From assembly GCA_033032865.1 (NCBI GenBank), contig JAWHQI010000099.1:7023501-7087500 (forward strand): 64,000 bases of DNA. Direction: 5' to 3'. The position numbers were made by a program, and so were the translations under genes. This DNA comes from Dactylorhiza incarnata. Lineage: Eukaryota; Streptophyta; Magnoliopsida; Asparagales; Orchidaceae. Below the pieces are notes generated by a model. The model had not been told where the DNA came from. It worked only from the letters and a program-made list of their open reading frames with translations, and searched no databases. Shown in pieces: positions 1-10,071 of the stretch (positions within the stretch are counted from its first letter, which is position 1; each line of letters starts with the position of its first letter).

Positions 1-2219
1 CTCCCTGATGAAGTGATACCTGATCTCAATGTGCTTAGTCCTACTATGTGAGACAAAATTTTTAGCAATTGAGAATGCACTGGAGGAGTCACAAAACAGG
101 GGTGTTTTGGTCATCTTTAAATTATAGTCTTCAAGTTGATGCTGGATCCATAGCAGTTGAGCACAACAACTCCCAGCAGAGATGTATTCTAATTCTACTG
201 TGGAGATTGCTACACTTGTCTGCTTCTTGCTGCTCCATGAGATCAATCTTCCTCCAAGGAATTGTCATGTTCCTGAGGTACTCTTCCTATCTTCTTTGCA
301 CCCTGCATAATCTGCATCTGAGTAGCCTGTCAGTTCACACCCATTGTTCCTAGGGTACCATAGGCCAATATTTGATGTACCCTTTAGGTATCTTAGGATT
401 CTCTTTACAGAGACATGATGAGATTCCTTAGGGTTCACCTGATATCTAGCACAGACACATGTGACAAACATTATGTCAGGCCTACTTGCAGTCAGGTATA
501 ACAAGGATCCAATCATGCGTCTGTACTTGGTTTCATCAAAGGGTATTCCCTTCTCATCCTTGTCCAAAGACACATTGGTTCCCATTGAAGTTTTCATAGA
601 GGAAGCACTCTCCAATCCAAACTTCTTTACTAGCTCTCTAGTGAACTTGGTCTGAGAGATGAATATGCCATCTTCAGATTGTTTCACTTGGAGACCTAGG
701 AAGTATTTGAGCTCACCCATGCTGCTCATCTCAAACTTTCCCTACATCAAGCTAGCAAACTTTTTGTAGAGATTGTTATCTGTAGAGCCAAAGATAATGT
801 CATCTACATAGATCTGCACTAGCAAAATCTTTCCCTTAACTTCCCTTAGGAACAATGTCTTATCAATCTTTCCCCTAGAGAATTTATTCTCAATGAGAAA
901 GCTTGACAGAGTCTCATACCAGGCTCTAGGTGCCTGTTTTAAGCCGTATAGAGCTTTCTTAAGAAAATATACATGATCAGGATGTGTTGAATCAACAAAA
1001 CCTGAAGGCTGATCTACATAGACTTCTTCTTTGAGATTACCATTTAGAAAGGCTGACTTCACATCCATCTGATAGACCTTGAATCCTTGATAGGCAGCAT
1101 AAGCTAAGAAGAGTCTGATGGCTTCTAGTCTGGCCACAGGAGCAAAGGTCTGATCAAAATTAATCCCTTCCTCTTGTCTGTAGCCCTTTGCCACTAGCCT
1201 TGCTTTATTCTTGGTGATGATTCCATTTTCATCCAATTTGTTTCTGTAGACCTATTTAGTTCCTATGATGTTCTGTCCTTGGGGTCTTGGAACCAGTTTC
1301 CAAACTTTGCATCTCTTAAATTGGTTCAGTTACTCCTGCATTGCTGCAATCCAAAATGGATCCTGATTTGCTTCCTCAAATTTCTTGGGTTCAATTTGAG
1401 AGAGAAAACTCAGGTACAATGCTTCATTTGCAGCTCTACTTCTTGTCAGCACACCTTGGTTGACATTTCCTATTATCTGCTCTTGGGAATGATCTCTCAT
1501 TTGTCTCAAGGCAATTGGTAGCATTCTGGGCACTTCTGCATTAACAACTTCTTCAGGTTGCATTTTTTCAGGTTGGATTTCTTCAGCTGTTTTTGGACTT
1601 TCTGCAATTTCTTCCTCGATTTCAACTATCGCTGACTGATTCTTATTTCTGAGTGAGGTACTAGCATTGTCTTCAATGGATAACTTCTCCATTCTCTCCA
1701 CTGTACCTGCATTCACTAGAGAACTAGACCAACCCTTACGTATAAGGCTAGTCTCATCAAATACCACATGTACAGATTCTTCCACTGCTTGTGTATTGAT
1801 GTTTTACACCCTATAGGCCTTGCTATGAGAGCTGTAGCGAACAAAAATACCCTCACTGCTTTTCTCAGCAAACTTAGTTAGCTTGACCTTTCCATTATTA
1901 AGTACATAACATTACTTCCAAAGATCCTGAAGTAGGATAAGGTAGGTTTTCTGCCTTTCACTAGCTCATAGGGAGTCTTCTGGTGATCTTTGGTGATGGA
2001 GGCCCTGTTTATCACATGACAAGCAGTGTTCACAGCCTCTGCCCAGAAATATTCTGGAAGGGAGGAATCAATTAGCATTGTCCTACTTGCCTCTATCAAG
2101 GTTCTGTTTTTCCTTTCTGCAACCCCATTTTGTTGTGTTCTAGGAGAGGAAAATTCTTGGGAGATACCCAGTTCTTGGCAGAATTCTGTCATAGCTCCTG
2201 ACTGAAATTCTGTACCATG
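1..2219 (-). pseudogene. Element A pol fragment: integrase C-terminal half, reverse transcriptase, RNase H (decayed)
   Basis: Read on the minus strand from 2219 down. Integrase core: the peptide SSPRTQQNGVAERKNR carries the catalytic-Glu region. [10 protein letters not shown] near 780-815. RNase H: GYSDADYAG and RKSTSG near 265-330, continuing past a stop to the TKHIEI region at the window edge. Stops are visible at about 1803, 1330, 1252, 742 and 265, and there is a frameshift near 1880. The strand N-terminal to this continues at 8730, on the far side of B. The second integrase catalytic Asp (expected RSDHG) reads RSYHG exactly at the B insertion junction. Not functional. Confidence 0.88.
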
Positions 2220-2224
2220 GTAAC
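2220..2224. other. Target-site duplication of element B (GTAAC), left copy; right copy 8725-8729
   Basis: GTAAC sits immediately left of the TG start of the 5' LTR and immediately right of the CA end of the 3' LTR. Five bases is the usual copia duplication. Deleting B plus one copy rejoins the element A integrase in frame. Confidence 0.95.
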
Positions 2225-3390
2225 TGTTGAAATTGTTGAAGTGGAAGTTAGAGGGTTCTTGGACCTGGGCGGTCTGGGAGATTGTCCGGGCGGTCAGGCT
2301 GGTATCAGCCTAGCTGCGGTCTCCTAGAATGACTGCTGGTATCTGGTCCAAGGCGGCAAGGTGGAGCCGCGCGGTCTGCCTCTGACCGCGTGGCGGGTTG
2401 TCCTCCTCTAGGCTGTGGCGGTCTGGTGTGACCGCACAGGGTAGTCCAGGTTCTCTGGTTGTATTCGCGGACTAAGGAAATTAGTCGCGCGGTCTCAGTG
2501 CGCGGTCTCAAGAGGAGGCTGGAATGCGAGCTGGTTGCTGTTCGCGGTCTCAGGAGGAGATCGGCATGCGGACAGGAGTTCGCGATCTGATGGCGAACTG
2601 GCTGTGTTCGCCGTCTCGTACGAACACAGGTGGTGAACAGCTTCGGGCGGTCTGGCGAGCTCTTTGTAGAGTCGCGGTCTGGTGTGAGAGTGGCGGTCTC
2701 TCATGGTCGATGTTGAAGCTGGCGAGTTCACCAAAATGAAGCAGAAGTACTGTTGCTGATCGCGCGGGTTGACCGGTCTGGTTGCGCGGTCTGGAGGGTG
2801 GTGATCCTATCTCATAGGGTGGTGACTGGATCCGGTCCCGCGCCTATAAATAGGAGCCACTGTAGCAGCATAATAGTGAGACACCAAGTGTAAGCTGAGT
2901 CCGGCTTGTTCCTGCGGTCTGTCTTATTCTGACCGTGCGGTTTGCTGATTGAATTCCTTTTGTGCAGCTTCTGCGGATAGTGTGGGCAGCAGCGATCACC
3001 TCTTCCTCTGAAAGTGTTCGGGCGGTCTGCGGCTTGGAGTTGTGGTGCTGGAGTTCGGGAGAATCAGGAGGTCGGAAGAAGGGAGCGGTCTGTGCAGCGG
3101 TCTGGTGGTGTTCTGTGGTTGGCAGAGAGTTGCGGTCTAGCAACTATCTGAGATCGCAGGGAGGTCGCGCGGTCTGGAGCGGTCTCAGTTATCTGCATTT
3201 CCTTGTTTTTTCCTTGTTTGATGTTTGTGCTGGCGAAATCATGTCTCGCCAAGCATGTCTTGCCCTGTAATGAAGTTTTATGCTATCAATAAGGATCACA
3301 TATTTGCCTGAAGTTTGTTTCTGGTTGCTTTGGCTAGTATCTCTAGTTGTTATTCCTGCTTGCTCTCACAAGGTCCGAGAAATTTTCACA
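2225..3390 (+). repeat. Element B 5' LTR (1166 bp)
   Basis: Starts TGTTGAAATTGTTGAAG and ends TTTTCACA. It holds about 18 copies of GCGGTCT, nearly all in the same orientation, roughly 11 upstream of the TATA box (U3) and 7 downstream (R/U5). TATAAATA lies at 2845-2852. A poly(A)-like AATAAG lies at about 3288, where the 3' LTR has canonical AATAAA. Confidence 0.95.
2845..2852 (+). promoter_or_regulatory. TATA box of element B 5' LTR
   Basis: TATAAATA in a GC-rich context, about 620 bp into the LTR and conserved at 8179-8186 in the 3' LTR. It is well placed to start the genomic RNA. Confidence 0.75.
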
Positions 3391-3401
3391 TGGTATCAGA
3401 G
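3391..3401 (+). other. Element B primer-binding site (initiator tRNA-Met)
   Basis: TGGTATCAGAG directly abuts the 5' LTR. It is complementary to the 3' end of plant initiator tRNA-Met for 11 bases; the following bases diverge from the full-length match. Confidence 0.85.
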
Positions 3402-3478
3402 GGAGGTTGGAGTGGATAGAGCAGTGAATAACTTAGAGTAGCCATCGCCTTTGTGAAGGAGGAACCAGAGGAAAAACA

Positions 3479-6400
3479 ATGGAAGGTGGATTTGCAAGAG
3501 GTCTTGGTATTGAGATGCTTACATCGACTAACTTCAAGAAGTGGAAGTCATGTATGCAGAGCTATCTTCTGGGTGAGGACCTATGGGAAGTTGTTGGAGG
3601 AAATGAGACAGAAGAGGTGAAGGCAACGGAAGCTGGTGACAATGGTCCGGCGGTGAGGGCGTGGAGAAAGACCAATGCTAAGGCCGAGTTCACCTTGAAG
3701 CGTGCTATCTCACCTGATCTCTTTGATCACATCTTGGGGTGTGGATCGGCTGCAGAGATCTGGAGAGCCCTGGATGGGCTGTTTAACAAGAAGAATGTAG
3801 CAAGACTACAGTTCTTGGAGAATGAGCTGGCAAGGTCGTCTCAGGGTGATCTATCTATCTCAAACTTCTTTCTGAAGATGAAGAACTTGTGTGCTGAAAT
3901 CTCAGCACTGGATCCTGATGAGCCAATTTCTGAGGCGAAGCTGAAGAGGCACATCATCCGCGGCCTGCGGAAGGAATATGTGGCCTTTGTGACGTCGGTG
4001 CAGGGTTGGGCAAATCAGCCGTCTCTGTTGGAGCTGGAGAACTTGCTTGCTTCGCAAGAAAGCTTGGCAAGACAGATGGCGGGGTTGTCAGTGACTGGGG
4101 GAGATGGCGAAGTTCTCTTCTCAGGGAAGAAGAAGAAGTGGGATAAGAAGAAGAAGACCACCGGAGGTTTTGGGCCTTCAACTTCTGGGCAGCAGGAAAG
4201 GGGATATGCTCCCAAGGCTGACGGGAAGAAGAAGGGAGAAGGTCCGAAGTGCTACAAGTGTGGCAAGTTTGGCCACATCAGGAAAGATTGCAGAGTGGTC
4301 ACTCAAGCAGGGCATGCTGCGGAGAAGGAGGAAGCTGAGGTCAGACATATAGATGTAGGATGGGGAGGAGCCTTCTCGGCTTCTGTTGGAGCTTCTGCTC
4401 CTATCAACTATCTGGAGGACTGGATCGTGGACTCGGGGTGTGGTCATCACCTCACCGGAGACGGGACCAAGCTTTCTTCTGCACAGCCCTACACAGGTAA
4501 CAATGCAATCATTACTGCTGATAATACTGTGCATCCAGTAGAGAAGGTGGGGGTTGTTTCTTTGGGCAGTGATAGAGGGCCACTTACTTTGAAGAGTGTC
4601 TATCATGTGCCCGGAATGAAGAAAAACCTCTTCTCCGTGACCAACGCTGTTGACGCTGGGTATCACGTTCTGTTCGGCCCAACAGAAGTGAAATTTCTAC
4701 GTAATGTAGAGGCCGTGAAGGCCGAGGTCGTTCATGTCGGGAGACAGGCAAAGGACTTGTTCGTTTTATCGACAAGTTCCTACGTCGACAAGATGAAAAC
4801 GAATGATGGTGCCGTGATATGGCATGAGAGGTTGGGGCACGTAGGGATGGATAAGCTGAAAGCTATGGCGGTGAGAGGTCTGGTCAAGGGCCTGCCAAAT
4901 CTATCTTCCTACGGTGAAGGTCATGTTTGCGAGGGATGTCAGTTCGGCAAGTCTCATCGACTGCCGTTTGATAAGTCGCAGACGAGGAGTAGTGTTCCGT
5001 TGGAATGCATCCACGGTGACTTGATGGGACCAACTGCTACCCCAAACCTCGGAGGCAGCAGGTATATGCTGGTGTTAATCGATGATTACACCAGATATGT
5101 CTGGGTTTATTTTCTGAAGGAGAAGGCGGAGGCGTTTGCCAAGTTTGTGGAGTTCAAGGAGCTCGTGGAAGGTCGGCTGAGACTGCGGGTGAAGAAGCTG
5201 AGGACTGACAACGGAGGGGAGTTCACCTCTAGTGAGTTCTCTAGTTTCTGCAGGAAGGCGGGCATCCGGAGGGAGCTTACTTGTGCGCATACTCCACAAC
5301 AGAACGGAGTTGCAGAGCGGAAGATCCGTCATCTGACGGAGACCTGCAAGTGTTGGCTGCATGCCAAGAGTATCCCAAAGTCCTTCTGGGCGGAGGGAAT
5401 GTCTTGTGCTGCCTATGTCATCAACCGGATGCCTCTTAGTCCCATCAACATGTTAACTCCGCATGAGATGATGTTCAAGGAGAAGCCAAGCGTGGCACAC
5501 CTTAGGGTGTTTGGTTCCACCTGCTACGTGCATGTTCCAGATGCTCTTCGGACGAAGCTAGATGCGAAAGCAAGGAAGCTAGTCTTCGTGGGATACGATG
5601 AGCGGAAGAAAGGATGGAAGTGCATGGACCCGGAGACGCGGAGATTTGTTGTATCTCGCGACGTTGTATTTGATGAGGTGACATCTTACAAGGGGTCTTC
5701 TGGAGTGGAACTACCAGAGAGCAGGGTGGAGGAGCCGGAGCAAGCAGTGGAAGATCTTCAGGTGGAGCTACCTGTATCACCAGGTGGTCCATCTCCTTCT
5801 AGTTCCGAGACGGGGGCTTCTGGTTCAGGGAGCAGGGGGAGCAATGCTCCTAGCACGTCTGGAAGGGGAGCTAGGGAAGAAGCAGCTGAAGACAATGCGG
5901 TTCAGGGGAAGGAGCTGAGGAGGTCGAAGCGATCGATTGTTGCCCCTGATCGCTATACAGGAGGAAACGCAGTGAGCTTCGTCTCATGTTTCTTCGCTGG
6001 TCCCTTGGATGAGAGGGAGCCGTCGAGCTTTGAGAAGGCCAAAGGCGTGAAGGAGTGGGACGTTGCGATGCAAGAAGAGATGTCAGCTCTCGAGAAGAAT
6101 GAGACCTGGTCTCTTGTGCCCAAGCCCAAGGGCACCACTCCTGTGACATGCAAGTGGGTCTACAAGCTGAAGAAGAAAGCTGACGGCAGTATCGAGCGAT
6201 ACAAGGCTCGTCTTGTAGCTCGGGGGTTTTTGCAGCAATACGGTGAAGACTACGATGAGACATTCAGTCCGGTGGCAAAAATGACTTCAGTTCGATTCAT
6301 CATTGCCTTGGCGGCGTTCAGTGGATGGGAGATTTGGCAGCTCGACGTCAAGAACGCCTTCTTGTACGGCGAGATTGACAAGGACATCTTCATGGTCCAG

Positions 6401-7564
6401 CCACCAGGCTTTGTGTCTGAAGATTTTCCGGAGCATGTCTGCAAGCTGAAGAAGGCCCTGTATGGGTTGAAGCAAGCGCCGAGGGCGTGGTACGGGAAGA
6501 TCGCAGAGTATCTCTTATTCTGTGGATTTGTTGCTTCAGACTCAGACTCAAGCTTGTTCGTCAAGAAGAGCGGGGAGCTTCAGGTCATCGTGCTGCTGTA
6601 CGTCGACGATATGATCGTGACGGGGAACTCAAAGGTGGAGGTAGCTAGGCTTCGGGCTGAGCTATCTATCAGGTTCGAGATGAAGGATCTGGGGGAGCTT
6701 CACCATTTCCTTGGACTTGATGTGCAGAGGAAGGAAGGTGGAGTGCTGGTGACCCAGGCCGGGTATGCGGAGCAGATCGTGGATCGATTCGGCATGAAGG
6801 AAGGGAAGTGCACCTCCACACCTCTGGAGAAGGCTATGAAGCTTCGGAAGGATGAGGGGAGGATTATGCAAGATCCGTTGGTGTTCCGAGCTCTGGTTGG
6901 GAGCTTGATCTATCTGACGATCACAAGGCCGGATATTGCATATGCAGTAGGCAGAGTGAGTCGGTATATGGCGGAGCCACGGGTACCTCATCTGCTAGCG
7001 GCCAAGAACATCTTGAAGTATGTCAAGGCAACCTCGGATATGGGTCTCCTGTACAGGAGGGATGCGGGCTTCGAGGTGCATGGATACATGGATGCTGATT
7101 ACGGGGGAGATTCGGATGATCGGAAGTCGACATCTGGATTCGTCTTCATGGCGGGCCCTACGGCTATATCATGGTGCAGCAAGAAGCAGGATTCCGTATC
7201 GGTCTCCACCACAGAAGCGGAATACAAGGCTTCGGCCTTGGCAGCTCAGGAAGCCATCTGGCTTAGGAGGTTGGTAGGAGACGTCCACAAGGAGGTTCGG
7301 GAGCCGACTCTGCTACGCGGTGACAACGAGAGTGCTCTCAAACTGGTAACCAATCCAGTTTGTCACACGAGGACCAAGCATATCGAGATCGAGCACCACT
7401 TCATACGGGAGAAGGTGCTGGAGGGATCTCTTTCGGTCGGGCATGTGCGGAGTGCGGACAATGTCGCAGACATCTTCACAAAGGCGCTGGCGAAGGGGCC
7501 ATTCACACGGCTAAGGGAGTTACTTGGACTGGTTTCAACTTCCCACTTCAAGGGGGAGTGTTGA
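3479..7564 (+). CDS. Element B gag-pol polyprotein, intact (1361 aa)
   Basis: Single frame with the copia order gag, protease, integrase, RT, RNase H. UBN2-type gag occupies roughly residues 1-200. The CCHC knuckle CYKCGKFGHIRKDC is at 258-271. The protease active site DSG is near 318-320 in DWIVDSGCGHH. The integrase HHCC zinc site begins near residue 449 (HERLGH ... CEGCQFGK). The DDE core includes HGDLMGP, RTDNGGEF and NGVAERK. RT has YVDDM near 1040-1044, and RNase H has DADYGGDSDDRKSTSG near 1205. The first ATG lies 88 bp after the LTR. The frame ends TTCAAGGGGGAGTGTTGA, so the stop codon overlaps the first bases of the 3' LTR, a common copia arrangement. No inactivating mutation seen. 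Confidence 0.97.
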   Translation: MEGGFARGLGIEMLTSTNFKKWKSCMQSYLLGEDLWEVVGGNETEEVKATEAGDNGPAVRAWRKTNAKAEFTLKRAISPDLFDHILGCGSAAEIWRALDGLFNKKNVARLQFLENELARSSQGDLSISNFFLKMKNLCAEISALDPDEPISEAKLKRHIIRGLRKEYVAFVTSVQGWANQPSLLELENLLASQESLARQMAGLSVTGGDGEVLFSGKKKKWDKKKKTTGGFGPSTSGQQERGYAPKADGKKKGEGPKCYKCGKFGHIRKDCRVVTQAGHAAEKEEAEVRHIDVGWGGAFSASVGASAPINYLEDWIVDSGCGHHLTGDGTKLSSAQPYTGNNAIITADNTVHPVEKVGVVSLGSDRGPLTLKSVYHVPGMKKNLFSVTNAVDAGYHVLFGPTEVKFLRNVEAVKAEVVHVGRQAKDLFVLSTSSYVDKMKTNDGAVIWHERLGHVGMDKLKAMAVRGLVKGLPNLSSYGEGHVCEGCQFGKSHRLPFDKSQTRSSVPLECIHGDLMGPTATPNLGGSRYMLVLIDDYTRYVWVYFLKEKAEAFAKFVEFKELVEGRLRLRVKKLRTDNGGEFTSSEFSSFCRKAGIRRELTCAHTPQQNGVAERKIRHLTETCKCWLHAKSIPKSFWAEGMSCAAYVINRMPLSPINMLTPHEMMFKEKPSVAHLRVFGSTCYVHVPDALRTKLDAKARKLVFVGYDERKKGWKCMDPETRRFVVSRDVVFDEVTSYKGSSGVELPESRVEEPEQAVEDLQVELPVSPGGPSPSSSETGASGSGSRGSNAPSTSGRGAREEAAEDNAVQGKELRRSKRSIVAPDRYTGGNAVSFVSCFFAGPLDEREPSSFEKAKGVKEWDVAMQEEMSALEKNETWSLVPKPKGTTPVTCKWVYKLKKKADGSIERYKARLVARGFLQQYGEDYDETFSPVAKMTSVRFIIALAAFSGWEIWQLDVKNAFLYGEIDKDIFMVQPPGFVSEDFPEHVCKLKKALYGLKQAPRAWYGKIAEYLLFCGFVASDSDSSLFVKKSGELQVIVLLYVDDMIVTGNSKVEVARLRAELSIRFEMKDLGELHHFLGLDVQRKEGGVLVTQAGYAEQIVDRFGMKEGKCTSTPLEKAMKLRKDEGRIMQDPLVFRALVGSLIYLTITRPDIAYAVGRVSRYMAEPRVPHLLAAKNILKYVKATSDMGLLYRRDAGFEVHGYMDADYGGDSDDRKSTSGFVFMAGPTAISWCSKKQDSVSVSTTEAEYKASALAAQEAIWLRRLVGDVHKEVREPTLLRGDNESALKLVTNPVCHTRTKHIEIEHHFIREKVLEGSLSVGHVRSADNVADIFTKALAKGPFTRLRELLGLVSTSHFKGEC
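7550..7558 (+). other. Element B polypurine tract
   Basis: AAGGGGGAG immediately upstream of the 3' LTR TG. It primes plus-strand DNA synthesis and overlaps the end of the pol frame. Confidence 0.9.
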
Positions 7565-8724
7565 AATTGTTGAAGTGGAAGTTAGAGGGTTCTTGGACCT
7601 GGGCGGTCTGGGAGATTGTCCGGGCGGTCAGGCTGGTATCAGCCTAGCTGCGGTCTCCTGGAATGACTGCTGGTATCTAGTCCAAGGCGGCAAGGTGGAG
7701 CCGCGCGGTCTGCCTCTGACCGCGTGGCGGGTTGTCCTCCTCTAGGCTGTGGCGGTCTGGTGTGACCGCACAGGGTAGTCCAGGTTCTCTGGTTGTATTC
7801 GCGGACTAAGGAAATTAGTCGCGCGGTCTCAGTGCGCGGTCTCAGGAGGAGGCTGGAATGCGAGCTGGTTGCTGTTCACGGTCTCAGGAGGAGATCGGCA
7901 TGCGGACAGGAGTTCGCGATCTGATGGCGAACTGGCTGTGTTCGCCGTCTCGTACGAACACAGGTGGTGAACAGCTTCGGGCGGTCTGGCGAGCTCTTTG
8001 TAGAGTCGTGGTCTGCTGTGAGAGTGGCGGTCTCTCATGGTCGATGTTGAAGCTGGCGAGTTCACCAAAATGAAGCAGAAGTACTGTTGCTGATCGCGCG
8101 GGTTGACCGGTCTGGTCGCGCGGTCTGGAGGGTGGTGATCCTATCTCATAGGGTGGTGACTGGATCCGGTCCCGCGCCTATAAATAGGAGCCACTGTAGC
8201 AGCATAATAGTGAGACACCAAGTGTAAGCTGAGTCCGGCTTGTTCCCGCGGTTTGTCTTATTCTGACCGTGCGGTCTGCTGATTGAATTCCTTTTGTGCA
8301 GCTTCTGCGGATAGTGTGGGCAGCAGCGATCACCTCTTCCTCTGAAAGTGTTCGAGCGGTCTGCGGCTTGGAGTTGTGGTGCTGGAGTTCGGGAGAATCA
8401 GGAGGTCGGAAGAAGGGAGCGGTCTGTGCAGCGGTCTGGTGGTGTTCTGTGGTTGGCAGAGAGTTGCGGTCTAGCAACTATCTGAGATCGCAGGGAGGTC
8501 GCGCGGTCTGGAGCGGTCTCAGTTATCTGCATTTCCTTGTTTTTTCCTTGTTTGATGTTTGTGCTGGCGAAATCATGTCTCGCCAAGCATGTCTTGCCCT
8601 GTAATGAAGTTTTGTGCTATCAATAAAGATCACATATTTGCCTGAAGATTGTTTCTGGTTGCTTTGGCTAGTATCTCTAGTTGTTATTCCTGCTTGCTCT
8701 CACAAGGTCCGAGAAATTTTCACA
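7559..8724 (+). repeat. Element B 3' LTR (1166 bp)
   Basis: Same length as the 5' LTR with 14 substitutions counted by eye. It retains the GCGGTCT array with a few copies decayed by C-to-T or G-to-A changes. It has canonical AATAAA at 8622-8627 for 3' end formation and ends TTTTCACA before the TSD. Confidence 0.95.
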
Positions 8725-8729
8725 GTAAC

Positions 8730-9549
8730 TTCTGAATCTGACCACAGTACAGTCCATCTCATTCTGAATTTGCTTGACAAAGTTCTTCAAGATGTCTACG
8801 GTATCTGACTTCCTTTTAAGGAAGAATACCCAAGTGAACCTTGAGTAGTCATCAACTATCACCAGGGTGTAAGCCTTCCCTCCCAAGCTGAGAATTGACA
8901 TTGGACCAAACAGATCCATGTGTAATAGAAATAAGCATCTGAAGGAGTCTTTGTCAGATATACTTTTAAGGCTGGTCCTTGTCTGCTTCCCATGTTGGCA
9001 GGCTTGACAAGGACCTTCCTTGATGCATTTAATATTAGGTCCATTTCTAACCAAGTTTTGTGAGAAAAGCTTACTTATGGTCTTATAGTTAATGTGTGCT
9101 AGTCTCTTGTGCCATTGAACACATAGAGCTTCCTTGTCATCAGCTACAAGACATATAGGCATGGAGGAATTTACATTAAGAAAATTTAGGCAATAAATGT
9201 TGCCACTCCTAGTGCCAGTCAAGACAACCTCAGACTCTAAGGACTTCTTGATTAAGCACTTATCCTTGTGGAAGGTAATTATAAATCCTAGATCACAAAG
9301 TTGACTTATGCTTATAAGATTATGTTTCAATCCCTCAACATAAGCTACCCTTGTGATGGTAACTAGACCATTAGAGATATTACCATAACCTTTAGTCATC
9401 CCTTTTTCTGAACCTCCAAATATCACAGTTGGTCCATTCTCCACAGAGATGAAGTTTCTTAGATACTTTCTGACTCCAGTCATGTGCCTGGAGCAGCCAC
9501 TGTCCAAATACCAAATTAGAGATTGGTTGGCATTTGGACATACCTGCAA
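8730..9549 (-). pseudogene. Element A protease and integrase N-terminal fragment
   Basis: Minus-strand frame. Protease: WYLDSGCSRHMTG. Integrase zinc domain: WHKRLAHINYKTISKLF followed by CQACQHGK. First catalytic Asp: HMDLFGP. Sequence continues to VRFRS, where B interrupts. The residues that follow lie at 2219 and below. The frame is continuous with the upstream gag segment apart from one stop codon between them. Confidence 0.9.
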
Positions 9550-9555
9550 GAAAAA

Positions 9556-10066
9556 TTAATTTCCCTTAGGTACCCAATTCGGATTGGGTCCTTGGTTCCT
9601 GTTAGATGGATAAAACGGATTCCTACTCCATTGAGTATTCTGCATTTTCTTTGCATTGGATCCTGTTGGGTTGAACCAATAGTCCAGAGCAAAGTGCCCT
9701 ACTTTCCCACAACACCAGCATTCATACCTGTTGTACCTTCTCTTCTGCTTCACCATTTGAGAAGAGTGGGAGTGTTGGTGAGCAGGAGGGAAGATAACTG
9801 ACTCAATAGGTCTTGGGTGTACCTTGCAGGTGTGAGAGTGAGGTGGATTAGGTGTCATCACCTATTTTTTCACACTCCTGGGAACTGGCTCTATGGGGGC
9901 AGCCATTCCCCTTCTATTGAGGGTTGTTGCTATGGATCCAAGGACAGAGGAACCTGATGCTTGCTCCTTCTTTTCAGAAGTTTGAGCCTTAGGATCGTTG
10001 CCCTTGACAGTCTCCTTATTAAGTCCTGCACCAACTCTGAATGATCCAGAGAAGGTATCAACAATG
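9556..10066 (-). pseudogene. Element A gag C-terminal part with zinc knuckle
   Basis: Minus-strand frame with CWCCGKVGHFALD (a CCHC-type knuckle whose final Cys is replaced in DYWF) ending in WVPKGN and a TAA stop. Upstream residues (IVDTFSGSFRVGAGLNK) are interrupted by a TAG after RSVKK. The N-terminal side joins the coiled-coil gag segment at 15507 across the J insertion (PKTVRP then IVDTFSG). The stop after WVPKGN is in frame with protease. The unrelated remnant G also stops at exactly this point. Confidence 0.82.
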
Positions 10067-10071
10067 GGTCT
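10067..10071. other. Target-site duplication of element J (GGTCT), left copy; right copy 15502-15506
   Basis: Perfect 5 bp direct repeat flanking the LTR ends of J. Removing J and one copy restores the element A gag register. Confidence 0.95.

Larger units (their letters stand above)
2225..8724 (+). mobile_element. Element B: complete, intact Ty1/copia retrotransposon
   Basis: A 6500 bp element with two 1166 bp LTRs, TG...CA ends, 5 bp TSD, PBS right after the 5' LTR, PPT right before the 3' LTR and one uninterrupted gag-pol frame. I count 14 substitutions and no indels between the LTRs (about 1.2%), mostly transitions as expected from methylated-cytosine decay. All structural requirements for autonomy are present. 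It is related to C: the gag proteins share long blocks such as SYLLGEDLWEVV. The copia lineage is not assigned firmly. Confidence 0.95.

Noticed and set aside
2524..2739. 71-codon frame in the B 5' LTR and its near twin at 7858-8073
   Set aside because: Repeated because LTRs are repeated; composition follows the GCGGTCT array, and no domain or conserved start context.
4178..4666. 162-codon minus-strand frame opposite B gag-protease
   Set aside because: Shadow of the true polyprotein.
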